Shown here: positions 7,468-13,087 of the stretch, in pieces
How positions within the stretch are numbered: position 1 is the first letter of the stretch
Layout: every line of letters starts with the position of its first letter
DNA from: Alphaproteobacteria bacterium UBA7488
GTDB lineage: Bacteria; Pseudomonadota; Alphaproteobacteria; CAAHEQ01; UBA3637
Assembly: GCA_002477185.1 (NCBI GenBank)
Contig: DLOI01000023.1
Span: 11,493-24,579, forward strand
DNA length: 13,087 bases
Direction of reading: 5' to 3'
The notes under the pieces: generated by a model
Databases searched by the model: none
Seen by the model: only the letters and a program-made list of their open reading frames with translations
Told to the model about the DNA's origin: nothing
Program-made: the position numbers and the translations under genes

Positions 7468-7934
7468 AACAACGTATTCCGTTTTCGCACAGCTACTGTT
7501 ATAGTTGACCGTCTAATTAATCTCTGATATAGTATATGTGCCCCGTGCAATATCCCCAACAGTGTTATAGTTGACCGTCTAATTAATCTCTGATATAGTT
7601 AAAAAGTTTTGCAAAGTAGTCATTACTTGGTTATAGTTGACCGTCTAATTAATCTCTGATATAGTTAGTGTTGTTGTGGTGATTATTTCGAATATGTTAT
7701 AGTTGACCGTCTAATTAATCTCTGATATAGTGCAATTAAAGACTGTATGATGGCAATACCAGTTATAGTTGACCGTCTAATTAATCTCTGATATAGTTAA
7801 ATTGGGATTTAATACTTTTATGATTTGGTTATAGTTGACCGTCTAATTAATCTCTGATATAGTTAGGGATATGGACGGGAAGTTTACAGATAAGTTATAG
7901 TTGACCGTCTAATTAATCTCTGATATAGTATATA

Positions 7935-7980
7935 ATACAAAAGGCCTTGAAAATAAAAACTTTTTAAGACCTTTTTGTAT
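7935..7980. terminator. Long hairpin, candidate bidirectional terminator between array and cas2
   Basis: Left arm ATACAAAAGG-C-CTT (7935-7947) pairs with right arm AAG-A-CCTTTTT-GTAT (7966-7980), about 13 pairs with one mismatch and one bulged T, loop of about 18 nt. It starts 6 bp after the last repeat and ends 22 bp before the cas2 stop. Its arms carry T-runs on either strand, so it could end transcription from both the array and the convergent cas9-cas2 unit. It also lies where a leader would be if new spacers enter at this end. Confidence 0.55.
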
Positions 7981-8002
7981 TTGAAATTATTAAAATCTCT
8001 AG

Positions 8003-8365
8003 CTAAAATAGAATTAATTGACCATTTTTTTCGCGTATTTTTTCTTCATTTTCTTCATGATTTTTGCCCAAAAAATTGTCTGTCATCAAATATTGCTTAT
8101 CCGTTACATATAAAAAAGTAACCAATCCATTTGGTGGAATAACGTTTTTTAACTTTTTAACGGCATTTTTGGCGACATCCAAACTTTTACAAGGTTTGAT
8201 GTAAACCGAAAATTGTTTCATCATAAAACCTTGATCCAATAAGGTGTTGCGAAAGCGGGTTGCCCCACGCATTTCTATTTTTGTACGCACCGGTAAATCA
8301 AACATACATAAAATCCACATCATGGACCATCCGGTTAGGTTTTTAAGGCGTTGTCTTCGTGCCAC
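8003..8365 (-). CDS. cas2: CRISPR-associated protein Cas2 (type II-C)
   Basis: Structural partner of Cas1 in spacer integration, forming a dimer that bridges Cas1 dimers. The 120-residue product carries the family start LTGWSMMWILCMFDLPV with Asp23, followed by the ferredoxin-like fold; KQFSVYIKPC is the usual second-strand segment. The start is a GTG at 8363-8365, overlapping the end of cas9 by 23 bp, with AAGG 9 nt upstream. A downstream ATG (8321-8323) would give a protein lacking the LTGW segment, which type II Cas2 proteins usually keep as an L-S/T-G-Y/W motif, so I prefer the GTG. The overlap implies translational coupling with cas9. Cas1, its partner, is across the array on the other strand. 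Confidence 0.93.
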   Translation of the reverse strand: MARRQRLKNLTGWSMMWILCMFDLPVRTKIEMRGATRFRNTLLDQGFMMKQFSVYIKPCKSLDVAKNAVKKLKNVIPPNGLVTFLYVTDKQYLMTDNFLGKNHEENEEKIREKNGQLILF

Positions 8366-11300
8366 TAGATAATACCTTGTGTTTCTTTTTTATTTTTCCA
8401 AATGGTGTCAATTCAATTTTACGGGTTTTATTTTTCGTGTAAAATGAAAGCCCTTTGTCTAAACTATTCACAAACATATATTTTAAATTTTTATCTGTGG
8501 GCGATGTCATGCGTGCATCTGCGGCATAATCAATTGTCAACCGCCCATCACTAAACTTTTTGACTCTTGCTATACAACGGTCTTTATCTGTATATGATTT
8601 CCATTCATTTGGCGTATCCAGCTCAAATAAATCCCCCTGTTGTACGGACCAGATAATTTTACCGCCATTTTGTTTCCAATGTGGGGCAAAATCTTTTTGA
8701 TTAACGTCAAAACGTCTAATAACCTCCCACCCGGTTTTACCATCCTTTATATAAAAATCGACACGATGATTATTGCCGCTTTCATACGCAACGCCATGTT
8801 TGGGAATATTAATAAGGGAAGAATTATTTTCATAACATTTAAATTTATCCCCTTTCCATACTTTATCTTCTTGCAACATACGTAACGCTTTGGCCAATAT
8901 GCGTGTCTCAGTCAATCTTAATTCTTTCTTACCTTCAGCCAAGAATTGTTCATTTTCTTTTATTAACTCTTCTTCGGCCGGTTTTAAATAAACTTTCATA
9001 TCTTGAACTAATTTTTCCTGTTTAATTTTATCCTCAAGAATTTGAGGATGCCATTCGGGTTTTATTTTGTCGGAAACTAAGAGTTTGTTTAATTCATCAA
9101 TTGATTTAATCGTTTGCAAAATATTTCTGACATAGACTGTAATTTGGTATGCATTATCTTCAGAGTTTGTACAGAGTATAACGCGTCCGGTTTCTTTATG
9201 AAATTGGCCGTTTTTATTATGCTCGGGTTTATGTGAAACATTGATATTCTTTAAAACGGTAAGGACTTTTCTTCTAAAATCTCCCACAGATTGAATATTT
9301 TGTAGCGGTAAGGGATATTCAATTTTCATCATATCCGTTTCATGAGCCATTTTCTGTATCAAACTTCTGTTCACACAACCAACCGTTATGGCATCTAGTG
9401 CATGGTGTCGATGATCAATGCGAGGTTTTTTATGCCAAAGAGGATTTTTCTTTTTATCAAAGAAGCGCCAGTTGCCATCTATGTCAGGTTTTTGAATTCC
9501 TTCAATTATTTCGCCGGTTTTTTGTTCGACAAAGTAAGGGGTTGTTTCGATAAATTTAGGAATATCCAACCCTAAAAGTTCATATTCCAAGCCGTCTAAA
9601 TACCACTTTTGGCGTAATTTAGCCGTTTGGGCTCCTTTGACAGGTAAAATTCTGATAAGAGAATCTTCATCAATACAACAATCCACTATAGCCCTTAAAT
9701 ATCGGGCAGCCAGTTTAGACATATATCGTGTATCAGTTAAATAACGATTGGTTTCATTATCATCGCCGCTTTCTTCAAATTGTTCTTTGGCACCGGCTTC
9801 AAATCTCCAAGCTTCTTTTTTTAATCTATTACGGGCGTGTTTCAAAATTTCTCTTAATTCTTCAGGTGTTTTTCTTTCAACAAAGTAATCATAAGCAAAA
9901 CTGTCTTTTTTGGCCTTGTTATCCAATTCATTTACTAAGGCTAAATTGTTAAAAGTATCTGTTCCTCCCTTACTTTTGGGAATAATATGATCAATTTCAA
10001 AACCTTGGAATTTTCTATCTATTTTTTGTGTAGGATTATAAGCATCCATCCACCCTTGATTTTTTGCCAATTTGTATTTTAAAATATTCTTGTTGTTTAT
10101 ATATAATTGATGTTTAGTCAGATATTTTTTGGCCTCATCATTTAGTTTTTCATTTTGTCTTTGATTAACTTCTAATTCTTTTTTCTTTTTTACGGACATA
10201 CCGACATCACGGCCAAGCTCAATATTGATTTCATAGGGCTTTCCATAAATGCGAATGATATCATTTACAACTTGGCGTAATTGATTTAGCATCATATGCA
10301 CACCCGGATTGGCAATTTTGCCGTATTTTATTTCCTCTATATTTAAACTTTTATTGTTTTCTACCATCAATGGTGGCAGAGGTTGTGTTTCCGTTTGTAA
10401 AATTTCTCCATAATAGGGCAGCTGATTATGTTTTCCTTGATTTTCACGAGCAATTTCTTCTGCTGCTTTAAAACGAATATCATTCAAAGCTAATTTGTCA
10501 GTTGCTTCACGATGTGAAATGACGTCTGTTTTTAATATTTCTAAAATCTTCTTTGTGGCGGTTTTTCCAAGATTACATCTGTATTTTGGCAATTTGTGTA
10601 GCAATGCACTTATTTGTTTTTCATCGTTGATTTTAAGTTTTATTTTAAGTTGTTCAATGAGTTGGTCTTCGTTGAACAACCTTCCTTGTGTATCAGCGGG
10701 GTTGACAGGGTTTGCCATAAATTCAATAACGTCTTCGAATTCGTTATCAGACAAAGCTTGTAAGGCACGAAGATCAGCAAATTCGGATTTTGCATATAAA
10801 TATGCAGCAATATTTTTGTCTTCATATAGTGATAATTTTTGCTGAGGATTTAAATTAAGTACTTTTTTGATGCTTTGTTTTCCAGCATTTTTCCCTTTTA
10901 ACAAGAGCTCATTGATTATTTTATCTCGTTCTTCTAAAGTTAATTTACGGCTTTTTAAATCACTCAAAATACGGATATTGTTTGTTTCTTCATAAATTCG
11001 GCGCAGCTCATTTAAAGGATGTGCCTTCAACAGACGGTCTTCCTCACGTACATAAATACATTTTCCTGTAGCATAGGGAGCAGCAGGACGTTCATAGAAT
11101 AAGATATTATATATTTCTTGCTTTAATCCCTCTTTATTCATTTGAGAAAAATAGAGAGCCTGTTTATTCCAAAATCGATTAAATTCGTCTTTAACAAGAT
11201 AACGAGGGATGGCGTAATCAACAATATGTTTTTTGATAGCATACTCTTTACGGCGAATAATACGTAAATTTTTTCTTTCTTGTGACCCCTTCTCAGCTTC

Positions 11301-11834
11301 ATAACTTTCCAAAATTTTTTTGTAAAAAAATTCACCTAATGTTTGACAACCACTTTTTTGTAAATTTTGGTACATAAGATCATAAGAGTCTGTTTTGTTA
11401 GACATTTTATCGCCTTCATCCAATATCTCATCTTGGAGTTCATTTTTGACTGCAATATATCCGGCTCCACGATGTTTCGCCATATGTAAGATTGCGCGCC
11501 CAATATAATTTGGATTAGATAACATTTCATGAAGGCCATCATGTCTGATTTTATAAGGAGATTTTGCCTTTAATTTATCTGTTCCTTGAGGTGTCTCATT
11601 TACCCATAAATTATTTTCAAATAATTTGCGAGCCAATAATTCAAGACGCTTTTTTGTCCTTATGAAATTTTTGCGGGCAGTCCTTTTTAAACGCCTTGTT
11701 TCGGCTCCTTCAGATACCTTAAAAATTCTGACGCCCGCATCTTTTATATCGATTGCCTGATTATCATTGCCAAGTAAAATAACCGCCGACCCGATTGAGC
11801 TAACTCCTAAGTCTAATCCAAGCCTGTATTTCAT
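8343..11834 (-). CDS. cas9: CRISPR-associated endonuclease Cas9 (type II-C)
   Basis: RNA-guided DNA endonuclease, interference effector of the system. At 1163 residues it is larger than N. meningitidis (1082) or C. jejuni (984) Cas9 but well below S. pyogenes (1368). Domains in order: RuvC-I YRLGLDLGVSSIG with Asp8; Arg-rich bridge helix (about 46-75, RRLKRTARKNF); helical recognition lobe (about 76-500); RuvC-II INIELGRD with Glu539; HNH FEIDHIIPKSKGG with Asp615, His616 and Asn639; RuvC-III DHRHHALDA with His811 and Asp814; then a C-terminal PAM-interacting region (about 885-1163). All nuclease residues are present, so it should cut both strands. AAGGGAG lies 6 nt before the ATG. No frameshift is seen. 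PAM preference cannot be read from sequence. The first gene of a cas9-cas2 unit, it diverges from the tracrRNA. Confidence 0.98.
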   Translation of the reverse strand: MKYRLGLDLGVSSIGSAVILLGNDNQAIDIKDAGVRIFKVSEGAETRRLKRTARKNFIRTKKRLELLARKLFENNLWVNETPQGTDKLKAKSPYKIRHDGLHEMLSNPNYIGRAILHMAKHRGAGYIAVKNELQDEILDEGDKMSNKTDSYDLMYQNLQKSGCQTLGEFFYKKILESYEAEKGSQERKNLRIIRRKEYAIKKHIVDYAIPRYLVKDEFNRFWNKQALYFSQMNKEGLKQEIYNILFYERPAAPYATGKCIYVREEDRLLKAHPLNELRRIYEETNNIRILSDLKSRKLTLEERDKIINELLLKGKNAGKQSIKKVLNLNPQQKLSLYEDKNIAAYLYAKSEFADLRALQALSDNEFEDVIEFMANPVNPADTQGRLFNEDQLIEQLKIKLKINDEKQISALLHKLPKYRCNLGKTATKKILEILKTDVISHREATDKLALNDIRFKAAEEIARENQGKHNQLPYYGEILQTETQPLPPLMVENNKSLNIEEIKYGKIANPGVHMMLNQLRQVVNDIIRIYGKPYEINIELGRDVGMSVKKKKELEVNQRQNEKLNDEAKKYLTKHQLYINNKNILKYKLAKNQGWMDAYNPTQKIDRKFQGFEIDHIIPKSKGGTDTFNNLALVNELDNKAKKDSFAYDYFVERKTPEELREILKHARNRLKKEAWRFEAGAKEQFEESGDDNETNRYLTDTRYMSKLAARYLRAIVDCCIDEDSLIRILPVKGAQTAKLRQKWYLDGLEYELLGLDIPKFIETTPYFVEQKTGEIIEGIQKPDIDGNWRFFDKKKNPLWHKKPRIDHRHHALDAITVGCVNRSLIQKMAHETDMMKIEYPLPLQNIQSVGDFRRKVLTVLKNINVSHKPEHNKNGQFHKETGRVILCTNSEDNAYQITVYVRNILQTIKSIDELNKLLVSDKIKPEWHPQILEDKIKQEKLVQDMKVYLKPAEEELIKENEQFLAEGKKELRLTETRILAKALRMLQEDKVWKGDKFKCYENNSSLINIPKHGVAYESGNNHRVDFYIKDGKTGWEVIRRFDVNQKDFAPHWKQNGGKIIWSVQQGDLFELDTPNEWKSYTDKDRCIARVKKFSDGRLTIDYAADARMTSPTDKNLKYMFVNSLDKGLSFYTKNKTRKIELTPFGKIKKKHKVLSSGTKTTP

Positions 11835-11869
11835 AAGTTTCTCCCTTCTTATTTACAACATACCTAAGT

Positions 11870-11898
11870 ATTGTATCAAAATTCATTTGACAATTCAA
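11870..11898 (-). promoter_or_regulatory. cas9: Predicted cas9-cas2 promoter
   Basis: Minus strand TTGAAT (11893-11898), 17-bp spacer, TACAAT (11870-11875). The start would be near 11863, giving a leader of about 29 nt that includes the AAGGGAG ribosome site. Its spacer contains the -35 box predicted for the tracrRNA on the other strand. Confidence 0.6.
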
Positions 11899-11917
11899 AT
11901 ATTTTATCGTTTACTAT
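11887..11917 (+). promoter_or_regulatory. Candidate tracrRNA promoter
   Basis: TTGACA (11887-11892) is consensus; the best following -10 is TACTAT (11912-11917) at a long 19-bp spacing. An alternative is TTTACT (11910-11915), 17 bp, GACAAT (11933-11938), which would start right at the anti-repeat. The first would give an RNA of about 113 nt, the second about 93 nt. Confidence 0.45.
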
Positions 11918-11924
11918 ATAGGTA

Positions 11925-12037
11925 ATGTGTATGACAATAATTTTTTTCAGAGATTAATTAGACGGTCGACACATATATAATAAGACTGAAAATGTCGTAA
12001 GATTGAGGGGGAGATTTATTTCCCCCATTATTTTTTT
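11925..12037 (+). ncRNA. tracrRNA
   Basis: The anti-repeat is 11947-11970 (TCAGAGATTAATTAGAC then GGTCGAC): it complements repeat positions 7-30 at 23 of 24 bases, and the one difference forms a G-U pair. A 5-nt bulge (ACATA, 11971-11975) is followed by TATAAT (11976-11981), which pairs with the first six repeat bases (one G-U), giving the bulged duplex typical of type II. The tail begins AATAAGACTGAAAATGTC, resembling the N. meningitidis tracrRNA tail, with a short GAC/GTC nexus stem (11984-11996), then a strong terminator hairpin. It is transcribed divergently from cas9. The 5' end is approximate; the 3' end is set by the terminator. Confidence 0.92.
12007..12037 (+). terminator. Rho-independent terminator of the tracrRNA
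   Basis: GGGGGAGA (12007-12014), loop TTTA, TTTCCCCC (12019-12026): eight pairs including one G-U. ATTA and seven T residues (12031-12037) follow. In the RNA this is also the 3' structural hairpin. Confidence 0.88.
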
Positions 12038-12140
12038 GATTAAATAATCAATTTTTTAAGATAATTTGAATTATTGCTTCATAAGCGTATATTGGGATAC
12101 AGCATCCGATAATAGAAAAAAGAGCACCATAAGAAGTTAC
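12038..12140. other. Intergenic gap with nothing assignable
   Basis: About 100 AT-rich bases between the tracrRNA terminator and the tRNA-Pro terminator. I see no gene, ribosome site, repeat copy, tRNA fragment or recombinase-type inverted repeat here. Confidence 0.5.
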
Positions 12141-12166
12141 AAAAAACGCCCACCAAATAGGTGGGC
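12141..12166 (-). terminator. Terminator of tRNA-Pro
   Basis: On the minus strand GCCCACC, loop TATTT, GGTGGGC (12148-12166) forms seven perfect pairs, followed by G and six T residues (12141-12147). It starts 10 nt beyond the tRNA CCA end. Confidence 0.9.
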
Positions 12167-12176
12167 ATCTATTTAT

Positions 12177-12253
12177 TGGTCGGAATAGCGGGATTCGAAC
12201 CCACGACCTTTCGCCCCCCAGACGAACGCGCTACCAGGCTGCGCTATATTCCG
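12177..12253 (-). tRNA. tRNA-Pro (anticodon GGG), CCA encoded
   Basis: The minus strand folds as a complete 74-nt tRNA plus CCA: acceptor CGGAATA/TATTCCG, D-arm GCGC-AGCCTGGTA-GCGC, anticodon stem TTCGT/GCGAA with loop CTGGGGG (anticodon GGG), five-base variable loop, T-arm GTGGG-TTCGAAT-CCCGC, discriminator A at 12180, and genomic CCA at 12177-12179. The AGCCTGGTAGCGC D-arm is typical of bacterial tRNA-Pro. The tRNA is intact, and its 3' end faces the CRISPR-Cas locus. Confidence 0.96.
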
Positions 12254-12264
12254 AATTCGATATT

Positions 12265-12293
12265 CTTATATGTCAAAAAAAATAAAAAAGCAA
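12265..12293 (-). promoter_or_regulatory. Possible tRNA-Pro promoter
   Basis: Minus strand TTGCTT (12288-12293), 17-bp spacer, TATAAG (12265-12270), predicting a start about 5 nt before the mature tRNA 5' end. The -35 is weak. Confidence 0.4.
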
Positions 12294-12418
12294 GCATTTT
12301 TCTTAGTGTTTTTGAAAAAAAACAAGCAATATACGTCGAATATAGGCACTTAATCGTTTTTTTAATTTATGCATCCGAATGTAAAATCAATAATTTTGTC
12401 AAGTGCGCAAAAAAAGAC

Positions 12419-12447
12419 TTGCAAATTTTTAAAAAAATATGTATAAA
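12419..12447 (+). promoter_or_regulatory. Predicted rplY promoter
   Basis: TTGCAA (12419-12424), 17-bp spacer, TATAAA (12442-12447). The start would be near 12454, leaving a leader of about 89 nt before rplY. Confidence 0.5.
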
Positions 12448-12453
12448 CAATCA

Positions 12454-12542
12454 CCTTGTACTAAAGGGTGCAAGATAAGGATTAATTCACCCCTGGAGGA
12501 TTTTTCCTTTAAAATTAACTAAATTTTATAGAGAGATTAAAA
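12454..12542 (+). promoter_or_regulatory. rplY 5' leader with two small hairpins
   Basis: GGGTG (12466-12470) can pair with CACCC (12488-12492), and AGGA (12497-12500) with TCCT (12505-12508), the latter followed by three T residues. GAGAGA lies about 6 nt before the ATG as ribosome site. It could host ribosomal-protein feedback control, but I recognise no known leader motif. Confidence 0.3.
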
Positions 12543-13087
12543 ATGAAAGCAATTCAATTAAATGCTACAAAGCGTGAAAAAGCTGGTAAGGGGGCCTCTA
12601 GAGCAATTCGCCGTACAGGCGACGTTCCGGCCGTTATTTATGGGGAAAAACAAGCTCCCGTAATGATTTCTTTGCCAGAAAAAGTTATCGTTGCCCAAAT
12701 GGCTCAACCCGGAATTTGGACGCGTCAATTTGATATTAACGTTGATGGTCAAAGACACCACGTTTTGTGCCAAGATATTCAAAAACACCCGATTTCAAAC
12801 AGACCGGTTCATGCGGACTTTTTGCGTATTTCGAAAAATGCCGTGTTGACATTGGATGTTCCCGTACATTATCAAAATGAAGAAATTGCACCCGGTATCA
12901 AAATGGGTGGTGTGTTGAACATTGTTCACAGAACGATTGAAGTTAAATGTAAAGCCGATAATATGCCGGAAGCTTTGGTTGTTGATTTGACAAATGCCGA
13001 AATGGGCGATTCGATTATGGCATCTGCTATCCAATTGCCATCCGGTGTTGAATTGACGGAAGACGAAGATTTCACAATTGCTACAAT
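12543..13087 (+). CDS. rplY: 50S ribosomal protein L25/general stress protein CTC (partial, 3' end beyond window)
   Basis: Binds 5S rRNA in the large ribosomal subunit. The 181 visible residues cover the N-terminal L25 domain (about 1-95: AIQLNATKREKAGKGASRA, GDVPAVIYG, the conserved RPVHADFLRI at 87-96) and most of the C-terminal CTC-type beta domain (PVHYQNEEIAPGIKMGGVLN, then a segment rich in acidic residues). The long form is the one found in alphaproteobacteria and many other bacteria, unlike the single-domain L25 of E. coli. In many alphaproteobacteria pth and ychF follow; that lies outside the window. The reading frame is open to the last base. Confidence 0.95.
   Translation, partial: MKAIQLNATKREKAGKGASRAIRRTGDVPAVIYGEKQAPVMISLPEKVIVAQMAQPGIWTRQFDINVDGQRHHVLCQDIQKHPISNRPVHADFLRISKNAVLTLDVPVHYQNEEIAPGIKMGGVLNIVHRTIEVKCKADNMPEALVVDLTNAEMGDSIMASAIQLPSGVELTEDEDFTIAT

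Larger units (their letters stand above)
7366..7929 (+). CRISPR. Type II-C CRISPR array, 9 repeats (1 degenerate) and 8 spacers
   Basis: Eight identical 36-bp repeats start at 7432, 7498, 7564, 7630, 7696, 7762, 7828 and 7894; each begins GTTATAGTTGACCGTC and ends CTCTGATATAGT. A ninth, degenerate copy is at 7366-7401. All eight spacers are exactly 30 bp, giving a strict 66-bp period. The crRNA sense is the plus strand, because the tracrRNA anti-repeat is complementary to it and the repeat starts with GTT and ends with a -10-like element, as in Neisseria and Campylobacter II-C repeats. The spacers differ from one another and I saw no match elsewhere in the window. Each crRNA can start inside its spacer from the promoter in the preceding repeat, leaving a guide of roughly 24 nt. 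Confidence 0.98.

Noticed and set aside
10495..10845. Plus-strand open frame of 116 codons within cas9.
   Set aside because: It is a frame shadow of the secure Cas9 coding sequence, with no ribosome site and no family resemblance.
6383..12180. CRISPR-Cas locus as a tRNA-integrated genomic island, since the 3' end of tRNA-Pro faces it.
   Set aside because: No integrase is present and no copy of the tRNA 3' sequence is visible at the zupT end, so there is no attachment-site evidence.
12161..12478. 105-codon open frame on the plus strand upstream of rplY.
   Set aside because: It runs antisense through the tRNA-Pro gene and its promoter, and the protein resembles no family.

Overview
The window looks like the chromosome of an AT-rich proteobacterium, most likely an alphaproteobacterium. 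This rests on the style of the AHAS, RsmB/NOP, DUF4186, ZupT and L25/CTC proteins and on a type II-C Cas9; no single marker proves it. Housekeeping genes flank a complete, unusually arranged type II-C CRISPR-Cas locus.

Left flank (1-6382). The acetolactate synthase large subunit gene (minus strand, cut by the window edge) diverges from an RsmB/NOP-type RNA cytosine methyltransferase. The methyltransferase converges on an unrecognised 302-residue protein with a possible Cys-His-Asp triad and a promoter that predicts a leaderless mRNA. A NUDIX hydrolase and a histidine-phosphatase-like protein form a minus-strand pair. A DUF4186 protein and a ZupT-type metal transporter follow on the plus strand.

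CRISPR-Cas locus (6415-12037). The order is cas1 (+), array (+), cas2 (-), cas9 (-), tracrRNA (+). Cas9 is 1163 residues with all RuvC and HNH catalytic residues in place. There is no csn2 or cas4, so the call is II-C. The two adaptation genes lie on opposite strands with the array between them. The array has 8 identical 36-bp repeats, one degenerate repeat at the cas1 end, and 8 spacers of exactly 30 bp. Each repeat contains a near-consensus sigma70 promoter (TTGACC, 17 bp, TATAGT), so each crRNA can have its own start. The tracrRNA is encoded divergently upstream of cas9 with an almost perfect 24-nt anti-repeat. The degenerate repeat and the anti-repeat have decayed in opposite ways: the first keeps the promoter and loses part of the pairing segment, the second keeps pairing and loses the promoter. 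The predicted cas9 and tracrRNA promoters overlap. Terminator-like hairpins flank the array.

Right flank (12141-13087). tRNA-Pro(GGG) with encoded CCA and its own terminator (minus strand), then rplY (ribosomal protein L25/CTC), which runs off the window. No integrase, transposase or duplicated attachment site was seen around the locus.
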